NCBI RefSeq assembly: GCF_025244745.1
Contig: NZ_CP104213.1
Span: 2,549,501 to 2,613,500, forward strand
Origin: Deinococcus rubellus
GTDB lineage: Bacteria > Deinococcota > Deinococci > Deinococcales > Deinococcaceae
Direction: 5' to 3'
Length of the DNA stretch: 64,000 bases
Shown here: piece by piece, positions 9,279 to 16,973 of the stretch
How positions within the stretch are numbered: position 1 is the stretch's first letter
Layout of the letters: every line of letters starts with the position of its first letter
Notes under the pieces: model-generated
What the model was told of the DNA's origin: nothing
What the model saw: only the letters and a program-made list of their open reading frames with translations
Database searches by the model: none
Made by a program: the position numbers and the translations under genes

Positions 9279-11144
9279 TTAAACACCAGGGCGCACGGCG
9301 GCAAGCGGCAGGCGGGCACGCACCAATGTACCGCCCGCCGGGGCCGCCGCCAGCTCCAGCGTACCAGACAGCGCCCCGGCCCGCTCACGCATCGAGCGCG
9401 AGCCGACGCCGGGTTCGCGTACGTCAGGCAGGCCCACGCCGTCGTCACGGCACTCCAGCGTCAGCAGGCCATCCGCCGCACTCAGGGAAAGGCTGACCTG
9501 GCTGGCCCGCGCGTGCTTCATCACGTTGGTCAGGGCTTCCTGGGCGATGCGGTAGACGGCGACTTCCAGCGCCGCACCCAGCGGCGGCAACGGCTTTAGT
9601 TCCAGGGACGCGTCCAGCCCGGTCTGCCGCACTCCGACCAGCAACTCTTCCAGCGCGCCGACCAGACCCAGATCATCGAGCTTGGGCGGGCGCAGATCGT
9701 GGACCAACCGGCGCACCTCGCTGACACTCTCCTGCACCTCTTCCCGCAGGGCCGAGAGCTGCTCGGCGGCCCGCTCGGGCGAGCGGGTCAGCAGCAGCCG
9801 GGCGGCCTCCAGCTTGAGGCCCAGCCCCGCCAATGATGGCCCCAGACCGTCGTGAAGGTCACGCCTGAGGCGGCGGCGCTCCTCCTCACCAGCCCGGATC
9901 AGGTGGTCCTGCGAGGCCTGAAGCTGCTCGGCCAGGTGCCAGGCGTGGGCGGAGACGGCGAGTTGGCGCGCCACCCCTTCCAGCAGCGCCCACTCGGCCT
10001 TGCTGAACGCCTCGCGCTGGGTGCGGCGGGCCACCTCCAGCGTGCCGATGAATTCGCCCTGAGCGGTCAGCGGCAGGATTTCAGGCGGCTGCGCGGGAAG
10101 CTGACCGCAGCTCAACACTTCCCCGTCTGCGAAGCGCAGCGCCACAAACGGCAACCTCAGCGCGGCGGCCACACCCGCCAGGGCATTTTCCAGACCTGTC
10201 CTGAGTGGCGCGGCCCCGCCGGAGCTTTCCAGCTGCCGGGCCAGTCCCTGCATCACGCCTGAAGGGTCGTCGCGCTCGCCGTAGAGCAACCGGCGCAGGC
10301 TGCGGCTCAGGGCGCTGCGGGCCGGTTCAATCAGGGCCGCGACCAGCCCCGCCGCCACCAGAGACGGCCAGAGCGTGCCCGAGGTATGCAGCAGGGCACT
10401 GAAGCCGCCGACGACCACACTGAACAGCAGGGCGGTACCGAGGCTCAGGCCGCCGAAGACCAGTCCGCGCAGAAGGCCGCCGCGCACCGCGCCCGGCGAC
10501 TGCTCGGCGTAGGCCAGCACCGCACACAGCAGCAGCGCCGCGAGGCCCAGATCGCGCACGCCGGGCCGGATCAGTTCATTCCAAAGTAGGCCCGGTGGCA
10601 CGCGGTCCAGGGCTGCCCCCGACAATTCCAGCGGCACAACCCCGAAAGTCCAGACCAGCAGCGTCAATAGCACGCTGCCGTAGCCCCACAGCACCACGCG
10701 GGATACCCGCTGGGGGCGCTCCAGCCGCCTCAAGTCCGACAGTCCCCACAGCCAGGCCGCACCGAGCAGCAGCCAGAAACTGAGCAGTCCGCCTGCCGGA
10801 ACGGGCCACAACTGACTGGACGCCAGCCCCACCCCCAGCACGCCCAGCAGCGCCGGGTAGCGCTGCCGCCCCCCCACCGTCAGCAGCAACGCGGCGCTGA
10901 GGGCAGCCAGCCCGGTCTGGGCACCGTCCAGCCACAGCCGCAACCGGGTAAAGGCAGCGGGCCACTGGGTGTCGGTGAGGTCGCGCACCTGCCAGACCAG
11001 GTCCAGCCAGCGCGGGTGCAGCGCGCCGGAAATCAGGGCAGCGCTGCCGACGAGCAGCAGGGCGGGCCAGACCCACGTCTCGAGCGCCCACAAAAGCCGC
11101 CGGGCGCTGCCGGGCGTGGACACGAGGGGCGGGCGAACCTGCAT
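9279..11144 (-). CDS. Membrane sensor histidine kinase (HisKA_3 type)
   Basis: 621 residues from the ATG at 11144, chosen because CATACT at 11151-11156 lies 6 nt upstream (leaderless); the frame is open further to 11243 but would cross the promoter. The N-terminal 300 residues are very hydrophobic, with about eight membrane segments; next comes a GAF-like region, then the dimerisation/phosphoacceptor helix with His in RRDLHDGLGP, and a HATPase_c domain with N-box ALTNVMKHA and G-box CRDDGVGL. Cytoplasmic phosphotransfer to the adjacent NarL-type regulator is expected. The sensed signal is unknown; the membrane-embedded sensor and the secreted GH5-like third gene suggest an envelope or glycan cue. 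Confidence 0.93.
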   Translation of the reverse strand: MQVRPPLVSTPGSARRLLWALETWVWPALLLVGSAALISGALHPRWLDLVWQVRDLTDTQWPAAFTRLRLWLDGAQTGLAALSAALLLTVGGRQRYPALLGVLGVGLASSQLWPVPAGGLLSFWLLLGAAWLWGLSDLRRLERPQRVSRVVLWGYGSVLLTLLVWTFGVVPLELSGAALDRVPPGLLWNELIRPGVRDLGLAALLLCAVLAYAEQSPGAVRGGLLRGLVFGGLSLGTALLFSVVVGGFSALLHTSGTLWPSLVAAGLVAALIEPARSALSRSLRRLLYGERDDPSGVMQGLARQLESSGGAAPLRTGLENALAGVAAALRLPFVALRFADGEVLSCGQLPAQPPEILPLTAQGEFIGTLEVARRTQREAFSKAEWALLEGVARQLAVSAHAWHLAEQLQASQDHLIRAGEEERRRLRRDLHDGLGPSLAGLGLKLEAARLLLTRSPERAAEQLSALREEVQESVSEVRRLVHDLRPPKLDDLGLVGALEELLVGVRQTGLDASLELKPLPPLGAALEVAVYRIAQEALTNVMKHARASQVSLSLSAADGLLTLECRDDGVGLPDVREPGVGSRSMRERAGALSGTLELAAAPAGGTLVRARLPLAAVRPGV

Positions 11145-11166
11145 GAGCTGAGTATGCCCCGCGCCG

Positions 11167-11249
11167 TGTCCCGCTGCCGAGGGAGCGCGGTGTCCCGGCT
11201 TCTGGGACAAGAACGGTCTCAAGACAACAGGACACCACCACACCTAAGG
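11167..11249. promoter_or_regulatory. Divergent promoter with palindromic operator
   Basis: Inverted repeat TGTCCC (11191-11196) N7 GGGACA (11204-11209), flanked symmetrically by further half-sites TGTCCC at 11167-11172 and AGGACA at 11229-11234. Rightward promoter: AAGACA (11221-11226), 17 bp, TAAGGT (11244-11249). Leftward -10: CATACT at 11151-11156. The palindrome centre lies about 56 bp from both predicted starts, a typical activator position. The segment CTCAAGACAACRGGACA at 11218-11234 recurs at 11981. Confidence 0.6.
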
Positions 11250-11411
11250 TCTGGTCAGTTCAACCGTTCCACTTAAGCGCAGTTGCATTCAAGCGCAGCA
11301 GCCACAGACCTTTCGTCGGCAAAGGAGGCCAGCCATTCGCCCAGCCAAAAGCAAGTCCCAGACGACGTTGTCCTCTCCCCGCCTTCCCTAACCGCTTCAA
11401 GGAGTCCCGCC

Positions 11412-11915
11412 ATGAACAAGACCCTGCTCCTCAGCGCCGCCAGCGTCCTGACCGCCCTCTCTCTGAGCGCCGCCTCGTCCGCTTCGGCGCAGTATTACCG
11501 CCTTCAGCTCAAGGTGAACGGCCAGTACCTCGATGCTGACCACTGCACCGCCACCCTCAGCCTCAACCCCGGCTCCACCTACGCCGATGGCGCGTGTCAG
11601 CTGTGGAAGTTCATCCCCAACGGAGACGGCTACTACCGCATTCAGCTCAAGAGCAACGGCCAGTATCTGGACGCCGACCACTGCGCCAGCCCGGTGACGC
11701 TCAACCCTGGCTCCACCTACGCCGACGGCGCGTGCGAACTCTGGAGACTCGTTCCGGCGGGCGGCGGCTGGAACCGGCTGCAACTCAAGATCAACGGCCA
11801 GTTCCTGGACGCCGACCACTGCTCCACCAGCATGGGCCTCAACCCCGGCTCGACCTACGCCGACGGTGCCTGCCAGCTGTGGAAGCTGGTGCCCGCTTCC
11901 GTGCGCTTTGACTGA
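11412..11915 (+). CDS. Secreted three-repeat protein, beta-trefoil-like (ricin-B-like)
   Basis: 167 residues from the ATG at 11412, which has AAGGAG 9 nt upstream and starts a clean signal peptide ending ASSASA. The mature protein is three nearly identical units of about 45 residues, each of the form (Y/N)RLQLKxNGQYLDADHC, then LNPGSTYADGAC, then (Q/E)LW(K/R)LVP. Three 40-45-residue repeats with a terminal LW motif fit a beta-trefoil lectin of the ricin-B or related type; two Cys per repeat would form a disulfide. Carbohydrate binding is inferred, not shown. Its promoter carries the palindromic block shared with the neighbouring genes, suggesting control by the adjacent two-component system. 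Confidence 0.8.
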   Translation: MNKTLLLSAASVLTALSLSAASSASAQYYRLQLKVNGQYLDADHCTATLSLNPGSTYADGACQLWKFIPNGDGYYRIQLKSNGQYLDADHCASPVTLNPGSTYADGACELWRLVPAGGGWNRLQLKINGQFLDADHCSTSMGLNPGSTYADGACQLWKLVPASVRFD

Positions 11916-11952
11916 GACACCAACTGGGACAGGGACGCCGAAAGAAAGCCCC

Positions 11953-12013
11953 TTGTCCCAGAAACCGGGACAAATCCAGCCTCAAGACAACGGGACAGTC
12001 CCCCTTCTACGCT
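11953..12013 (+). promoter_or_regulatory. Second copy of the palindromic operator/promoter block
   Basis: TTGTCCC (11953-11959) N7 GGGACAA (11967-11973) is a perfect 7+7 inverted repeat. Seven bases later CTCAAGACAACGGGACA (11981-11997) repeats the motif at 11218 with identical spacing. Inside it AAGACA (11984-11989) can act as -35 with TACGCT (12008-12013) as -10, 18 bp apart. The palindrome is again centred about 57 bp before the predicted start. Confidence 0.6.
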
Positions 12014-12093
12014 TGAGGAGCTTCAGAAGAAACCCAGCGGCCACCCGCCCACTCCCGAGATACAGCCCCTGAAACACCCCAAGGAGAAATGAC

Positions 12094-12744
12094 ATGAACA
12101 GCATCCTGAAAGTCCTGGTGACCGCTGCCCCCGCCCTGCTCACCCTCTCCATGTTGGCCAGCCCCGCCCAGGCCGCTGGCACCTCCGGCCCCGACACCTG
12201 CGCTTCCGGGTATGTCTGGCGCGAGGCGATTCCCAGCGACCATGTCTGCGTGACCCCCCAGGTGCGCCAGCAGACCGCCTACGACAACTCGCAGGCCGGG
12301 TCTCGCCGCGATCCCAACGCCTCCTCCGGCTCCAATTCCTGTGTGAACGGCTACGTCTGGCGCGAAGCCTTCCAGGGAGACGCAGTCTGCGTGGTTCCGG
12401 CGGTGCGCCAACAGACCCGCAACGACAACGCCCAGGCGGCCAATCGGCTCGCCCCGGCCCCACTGGCTTCCGGCCCCGACACCTGCCTCAGTGGCTACGT
12501 CTGGCGTGAGGCAATTCCCAGCGACCACGTCTGCGTGACCCCCCAGGTGCGCCAGCAGACGGCTTACGACAACTCACGGGCCGCCTCCCGACGCGATCCC
12601 AACGGCCCCTACGGCTCCAACTCCTGCGTCGGCGGCTTTGTGTGGCGCAACGCCTTCCAGGGTGACGCGGTCTGCGTGGTTCCGGCAGTGCGCCAGCAAG
12701 CCATAGACGACAACGCACAAGCTGCTTCCCGCATCGCCCAGTAA
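12094..12744 (+). CDS. Secreted protein of four Cys-rich GYVWRE repeats
   Basis: 216 residues with a signal peptide ending near ASPAQA. The mature chain is four units of about 45 residues in an A-B-A-B order: C-x3-GYVWREA, then D-x-VCV-x-P-x-VRQQ, then DN-x-(Q/R)A-x-(S/N)R. Units 1 and 3 (AIPSDHVCVTPQ) are nearly identical to each other, as are 2 and 4 (AFQGDAVCVVPA), so the gene grew by duplication of a two-unit block. Each unit holds two cysteines. Similar repeats occur in secreted proteins of actinobacteria, but I know no assigned function. SD AAGGAG at 12081-12086. Follows the second operator block. Confidence 0.8.
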   Translation: MNSILKVLVTAAPALLTLSMLASPAQAAGTSGPDTCASGYVWREAIPSDHVCVTPQVRQQTAYDNSQAGSRRDPNASSGSNSCVNGYVWREAFQGDAVCVVPAVRQQTRNDNAQAANRLAPAPLASGPDTCLSGYVWREAIPSDHVCVTPQVRQQTAYDNSRAASRRDPNGPYGSNSCVGGFVWRNAFQGDAVCVVPAVRQQAIDDNAQAASRIAQ

Positions 12745-12753
12745 GCGGGAGGA

Positions 12754-12780
12754 GGGCAAGATTGAGATCCAGTCTTGCCC
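12754..12780 (+). terminator. Hairpin after the repeat-protein gene
   Basis: GGGCAAGA (12754-12761) pairs with TCTTGCCC (12773-12780), 11-nt loop. There is no T-run, so it may be a weak or factor-assisted terminator, or an mRNA 3' stabiliser. Confidence 0.5.
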
Positions 12781-12850
12781 CGCCTCAGATCCGGCATAAA
12801 CTGAACCCCGAAGCCCGCCGTGCCCCACATCCAGAATGACAGGAGAAACC

Positions 12851-14035
12851 ATGCCGCACCCCGCCCCCTTATCCGTTGTGGCCCTCTCGCTCGTTCTCAC
12901 ACTGGGCGCTTGCGGCGGGTCTGCCAGCTCCCCCTCCACTCCTTCTTCCACGACCCCGACTGACACCACCAACCCCGTTTCGGGCGCTTGGGTGATGGGC
13001 TACGCGGTGGGCTACGAGCGCGATCTGCTGCCGCCCAGCGAACTGAACTGGGCCTCGCTGACCCACCTCGCCGTGGGCCGCGCCACACCCAACGCCGACG
13101 GCAGCCTCAACACGACCTTTGACATCGACGCGGTGGGCGGCCCGGCCTGGGCCAAAAGCATGGTGCAGCAGGCCCATGCCCATAACGTCAAGGCCCTATT
13201 GATGCTCGGCGGCGCGGGCGAGCACGCCGGATTCGTGGGTGCGGCGTCGGCGGGCAAGCGGCAAGTGTTCGTCCAGAACATCCTGACTCTGGTGCAGGAC
13301 TACGGCTTTGACGGCGTGGACCTCGACTGGGAGCCGGTGGCGAGCGCCGACGACGCCCCATTGAAGGCGCTGGCCGTGAGTCTGAAGGCAGCCAAACCAG
13401 ACCTGCTGCTGACCGTACCGGTCAATTTCGTCAATTCAAATTTTCCCGCCGACGAGGCGCGGCCCAGTTACGCCGACCTGGCCCAGACCGTTGACCGGCT
13501 CAACATCATGAGCTACGGCATGGCAGGCGTGTACGAGGGTTGGAAGTCGTGGCACTCCTCGGCGCTGATGGGCGAGAGTGACAGCACGCCCAGCAGCGTG
13601 GACAGCAGCGTGAAGGCGTACCTGGCGGCGGGTGTTCCGGCCAGCAAGTTGGGCCTGGGTATCGGCTTTTACGGGCTGTGTTACCAGGGCGTCCTCGGGC
13701 CGAACCAGAATGCGGCGGGCATGAAAATCGCTGCCGACGACGGCCAGATGAGTTACACCACCCTGATGAGTGGCTATTTCACGCCCGCCGCCAGGAAGTG
13801 GGACGCCGCCGCCAAGGTGCCGTACCTGAGTTCAGCCACGCCGCTGGGCACAGACAAGTGCACCTTCGTCAGCTACGAGGACGCACAGTCCATCGCCGAG
13901 AAGGGCCGCTACGCCCGCGAGAAGGGACTCGGCGGCACCATCATCTGGACGCTGGGCCAGGCCCACTTCGGCAACAAACCCGCCGGTCAGCGCGATCCGC
14001 TGCTGGACGCGGTGAAGGCAGCCTTCCGGCCCTAG
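12851..14035 (+). CDS. GH18-family chitinase-like lipoprotein
   Basis: 394 residues from the ATG at 12851, with AGGAGA 4 nt upstream. The N-terminus is a lipoprotein signal (VVALSLVLTLGAC), with Cys as the lipidation site, followed by a Ser/Pro/Thr linker. Residues from about 45 form a GH18 TIM barrel: the catalytic DGxDxDxE signature is intact as DGVDLDWEP, followed by NIMSYGM and a terminal TIIWTLGQ strand with the conserved Trp. GH18 enzymes cleave chitin or peptidoglycan-type N-acetylglucosamine polymers with substrate assistance. It should act outside the cytoplasmic membrane. It follows two secreted repeat proteins but has no copy of their operator block, so co-regulation is unproven. 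Confidence 0.9.
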   Translation: MPHPAPLSVVALSLVLTLGACGGSASSPSTPSSTTPTDTTNPVSGAWVMGYAVGYERDLLPPSELNWASLTHLAVGRATPNADGSLNTTFDIDAVGGPAWAKSMVQQAHAHNVKALLMLGGAGEHAGFVGAASAGKRQVFVQNILTLVQDYGFDGVDLDWEPVASADDAPLKALAVSLKAAKPDLLLTVPVNFVNSNFPADEARPSYADLAQTVDRLNIMSYGMAGVYEGWKSWHSSALMGESDSTPSSVDSSVKAYLAAGVPASKLGLGIGFYGLCYQGVLGPNQNAAGMKIAADDGQMSYTTLMSGYFTPAARKWDAAAKVPYLSSATPLGTDKCTFVSYEDAQSIAEKGRYAREKGLGGTIIWTLGQAHFGNKPAGQRDPLLDAVKAAFRP

Positions 14036-14042
14036 AGCATCT

Positions 14043-14102
14043 GTCCGTTTCATTGGTGTAGAAAAGCACTCCACCAATTCCACTGTCTTGGGCAGAACGG
14101 AC
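14043..14102. repeat. Nested inverted repeats
   Basis: Outer arms GTCCGTT (14043-14049) and AACGGAC (14096-14102) enclose a hairpin ATTGGTGTAG (14052-14061) / CTCCACCAAT (14069-14078), 9 of 10 pairs. It could end transcription of the GH18 gene, but the nested symmetry also resembles a small non-coding repeat unit. Confidence 0.5.
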
Positions 14103-14163
14103 GCCCCTGGGGACGCCTGCCCGCTCCCACCTGCTCCAGCATGTATTTCACTCGCTCCGCTCG

Positions 14164-14191
14164 GTCATAAAAATCTTGAGACTTTTATGAC
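14164..14191. repeat. Perfect 9-bp inverted repeat before secreted-protein gene
   Basis: GTCATAAAA (14164-14172) and TTTTATGAC (14183-14191) with a 10-nt spacer. It lies 38 bp before the next start codon. It could be an operator or a hairpin in the 5' leader; the half-site TTATGAC only loosely recalls the RDRM. Confidence 0.5.
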
Positions 14192-14229
14192 AAATACTTC
14201 AATCATTTCTGCTCAGCAGGAGGTTTCCC

Positions 14230-14907
14230 ATGAACCGACTTGTTCCGCTCGCCCTGGCCCTGCTCCTGTCCGGCGCTCAGGCCGCCGGCACCTACAGCAT
14301 CATCGTCAACGGCCAGGTGGCCCCCGCTCCCGCCATCGTGGTGAATGGTCAGACCTATGTGCCGCTCTCGGCCCTGAAGCTGCTGGGCATCGGCAGCAGC
14401 CTCAAGGGCACCACGCTCACGCTGGGCGGCGCGGCGACTTCAACAACGGCCACCACGCCCGGCGGAGCCAACCAGAAAGCCTCGCTGGAAGGCTGCATGA
14501 ACGAGACCCTCTTCAACGGCGTCTGGCGCATGACCGTCAGGTCGTTCAAGCCAGGCTTCGAATACGGCACCCACCCCGGCTACATACTCAATCTGGAGTG
14601 GAAAAACGGCACGGCCCGCAGCATCGACGCCCTCAACACCGGCCTCAAGGAGTTCACACTGGTGCTGGCCGATGGGACGACACTGACCTCCGACAACCTC
14701 CAGCAGCTCAAGTACCGCAAGCTGCCGCAGGCCGCCGGGATGACCTTCAACATTCCCTTCTATGCCGACGACGCCCTGCCCAGCCTGGCCCAGCCGTCCA
14801 AACTCCTGGTCGAGATCGATCCCAGCATCGCGGCGGCGACAAGTTCCGGCGTGACCTATACCACCCCCACGCCCAGCTTCCGGGTGCGGCTGGATTGCCA
14901 GAAGTAA
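14230..14907 (+). CDS. Secreted protein with copper-amine-oxidase-N-like domain
   Basis: 225 residues; AGGAGG at 14218-14223 sets the start, and a signal peptide ends at SGAQAAG. Residues 20-60 show the copper amine oxidase N-terminal-type repeat (VNGQVAPAPAIVVNGQTYVPL then ALKLLG), a small domain common in secreted proteins of Gram-positive bacteria and Deinococcus and often linked to cell-wall binding rather than oxidase activity. The C-terminal 150 residues are a beta-rich region I do not recognise, with two Cys (EGCMNET and the final RLDCQK) that may pair. No catalytic oxidase domain is present. Confidence 0.75.
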   Translation: MNRLVPLALALLLSGAQAAGTYSIIVNGQVAPAPAIVVNGQTYVPLSALKLLGIGSSLKGTTLTLGGAATSTTATTPGGANQKASLEGCMNETLFNGVWRMTVRSFKPGFEYGTHPGYILNLEWKNGTARSIDALNTGLKEFTLVLADGTTLTSDNLQQLKYRKLPQAAGMTFNIPFYADDALPSLAQPSKLLVEIDPSIAAATSSGVTYTTPTPSFRVRLDCQK

Positions 14908-14928
14908 CACCCTTGTTAGACTGCCGTC

Positions 14929-15477
14929 ATGACCCGCCGGATGCAGGAAGAGGACTTCCGTATAGAACCCCAGCCGCCCTACACGCCCCACATCGGCGCA
15001 CTGGTGCAGATGATGGCGTATGCCCGCTTCACGACGTTGCAAGCGGTGGACGGTCTGAGTATGGACGAGCTGGACGCCGTGCCCACCAACTTCACCAATT
15101 CCATCGGCATGCTGCTGGCCCACATCGCCGCCACCGACCGGATGTACCAGTACCTGAGTTTTGAGGGCGTTGATCCGATGCACGAGAACGTCGCCGAATA
15201 TGCTGAGTACGCGCCCTACATCGGGGCTATGACCTTTGGCAAGAAAGGCGAGAAGGTGCGGGGCCGCACGCTAGACGAGCTGTTGACCGATCTGGACGCA
15301 GTTCGCACGAAAACCCTGACCGAACTCGCTGGGCGAGGCGATACCTGGCTGGCCTCACGCCTGAGTGCGCCTGATTTCGATTATCCGAATCACCACTGGG
15401 CCTGGTTTCATGTCATGGAAGACGAGGTCAGCCACCGGGGCCAGATCCGGCTGATCCGCAAGGCGCTGAAGCAATGA
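14929..15477 (+). CDS. DinB/DUF664-family four-helix protein (copy 1)
   Basis: 182 residues. The four-helix DinB-like fold is indicated by PHIGALVQMMAYARFTTLQAV, the helix-2 His in LLAHIAATDR, and the C-terminal WFHVMEDEVSHRGQIRLIRK. In the family, His/Asp residues from these helices hold a divalent metal and some members are thiol-dependent S-transferases; Deinococcus genomes carry many copies. Leaderless: TAGACT at 14917-14922 lies 6 nt before the ATG. The stop overlaps the second copy by 4 nt, so they are translated from one message. Confidence 0.87.
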   Translation: MTRRMQEEDFRIEPQPPYTPHIGALVQMMAYARFTTLQAVDGLSMDELDAVPTNFTNSIGMLLAHIAATDRMYQYLSFEGVDPMHENVAEYAEYAPYIGAMTFGKKGEKVRGRTLDELLTDLDAVRTKTLTELAGRGDTWLASRLSAPDFDYPNHHWAWFHVMEDEVSHRGQIRLIRKALKQ

Positions 15478-16064
15478 CGACTCCCACTCCCGAAGCCTGG
15501 GCGCGGGCGCTGCGCATTGATCCGCAGCCTGCTTACTCGCCGCACATCGGCGTGCTGGTGGAGATGCTCACCTACGCACGCCTCACCACCCTGCAAGCTG
15601 TGGAGGGCATGGACCGGGCCGAGCTGAACACCACCTACCCGGACTTTCCGCATTCCGTTGCCCTGCAACTCGCGCACCGGACCGCCGCCGAGCGGGCGTA
15701 TCAGTACATTTCCTTTCAGGGCACTGACCCGTTTGCCGAGGACGTACCGGACTACGCCCCTTACCTGGGAGCCATGACCTACGGCGAACATGGCCCGGTG
15801 CTGCCCCGTCAATCGCTGGAGAAGTTGCTGCGCGAGCTGGAGGAGGTGAGGCGCGGCACACTCGCCGAACTCGCCAGAAGAGATGACGCCTGGCTCGCCG
15901 AGCGCCTGACGCTGCCGGGCTTTACCGACATGAACCACCACTGGATCTGGTTTCACGTCATGGAAGAGGAGCTGAGTGACCGGGGCCAGATCCGGCTGCT
16001 GCGTCAGGCCGTCCTGCGGGCGCAGGCCAGGGAGGAAGCCCAGCCAGACTCAGCGGACGAGTGA
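15474..16064 (+). CDS. DinB/DUF664-family protein (copy 2, altered metal ligand)
   Basis: 196 residues, a tandem paralogue of the preceding gene over its whole length (PHIGVLVEMLTYARLTTLQAV; LQLAHRTAAERAYQYISFQG; NHHWIWFHVMEEELSDRGQI). The His that ends the last metal-ligand motif in copy 1 (SHRGQ) is Asp here (SDRGQ), and the motif two turns earlier reads MEEE rather than MEDE. Metal affinity or reaction may differ, or the copy may be structural. ATG overlaps the upstream stop. The last 15 nt overlap the 3' end of the convergent phosphatase gene. Confidence 0.87.
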   Translation: MTTPTPEAWARALRIDPQPAYSPHIGVLVEMLTYARLTTLQAVEGMDRAELNTTYPDFPHSVALQLAHRTAAERAYQYISFQGTDPFAEDVPDYAPYLGAMTYGEHGPVLPRQSLEKLLRELEEVRRGTLAELARRDDAWLAERLTLPGFTDMNHHWIWFHVMEEELSDRGQIRLLRQAVLRAQAREEAQPDSADE

Positions 16065-16964
16065 GGCGAAGGCCGACGCCTCCGGGCTGAGGACCACCCG
16101 AACACCGATATTCGCCAGCAAACCCCCGACCTCGGCCCGCCGCCCCGCCCCCGACACGTCGCGGATGGCGATGCCCACCACTCTGCCAGGATGCGATCTG
16201 GCGAAGGCCGCGTAGACTTCCGGGTCTTTCTGGTCGGTGTCGCCGATGAGCAGAAATTGGCCCGGCAAATCGGCGGCGAGTTCGTTCAGCGATTGGGTCT
16301 TGAAGCTCTTTGAGGCGGTCAGCGACTTCCAGTCCAATGGGCGCAGCAGCAGCGGGCCGTTCGGCAGGCCCCGCGCAGGCAGCACCGTGCGCAGAAAGTC
16401 GCTCAGTCCCAGCGGGCTGTTGGAGAGGTAGACGATAGATAAACCCCGCGCTGCGAAGTCGCGGTACAGCGGCGCGATATCGGCAAAAGCGGCCCGGTTG
16501 CTGACGGTGGCGTTCAGGAAAGTGGCGAGGGCGCGGCCCTGCGGCCCCCCCGTGATCAGCACGGTGTCGTCGAGGTCGCTGATGATGGTCACGGGAGCGT
16601 CGGGCAGGCTGGGAATGTCGGGCATCAGCGACTCGCCGCTCGCCAGGCTGACCCTGACTGTTCCTGTCGCGGCCAGATCGCAGCGGGCGTGACCGCTTTG
16701 ATCGGTCTGCACGGTGATGCTCTGCTCGCCAGCCTGACACGTCACCGTCACGCCTGCTGATCCCTGCGGCAGTAAGCGAGCGATATTTTGCAGCAGCGGG
16801 AGCCCGGCGTGGCGTGAGGCGTCGTAGGCGTCCACCTGAAGGCTGAGGTGGGTGGCCCGCTGCGAGGCCCAGCCGTCCACCGAGAGATCGTGGACGGGGT
16901 CGTGGGCAGGTGCAGCGAGGGCCAGAGAAAGCGTCAGAAAAAGCAGGGCGGCGGCGCGGTTCAT
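16050..16964 (-). CDS. Secreted APP1-type phosphatase (DUF2183)
   Basis: 304 residues with a signal peptide (LLFLTLSLALAAPAH). After an N-terminal beta-rich part of about 120 residues comes a HAD-like catalytic domain of the APP1/DUF2183 family: the nucleophile motif DLDDTV in IISDLDDTVLITGG, then SNSPLGLSDFL, a conserved Lys in SKSFKTQSL, and LLIGDTDQKDPEVY as the acidic motif. Yeast App1 is a phosphatidate phosphatase, and bacterial homologues are thought to act on lipids or other phosphoesters; export places this one outside the membrane. Substrate not deducible. Confidence 0.87.
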   Translation of the reverse strand: MNRAAALLFLTLSLALAAPAHDPVHDLSVDGWASQRATHLSLQVDAYDASRHAGLPLLQNIARLLPQGSAGVTVTCQAGEQSITVQTDQSGHARCDLAATGTVRVSLASGESLMPDIPSLPDAPVTIISDLDDTVLITGGPQGRALATFLNATVSNRAAFADIAPLYRDFAARGLSIVYLSNSPLGLSDFLRTVLPARGLPNGPLLLRPLDWKSLTASKSFKTQSLNELAADLPGQFLLIGDTDQKDPEVYAAFARSHPGRVVGIAIRDVSGAGRRAEVGGLLANIGVRVVLSPEASAFASLVR

Positions 16965-16973
16965 CTGCCCAGC

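Noticed and set aside
12094..12744. Repeats considered as a CRISPR-like array
   Set aside because: They are coding repeats of about 135 nt in frame with a signal peptide; no short constant repeat with unique spacers.
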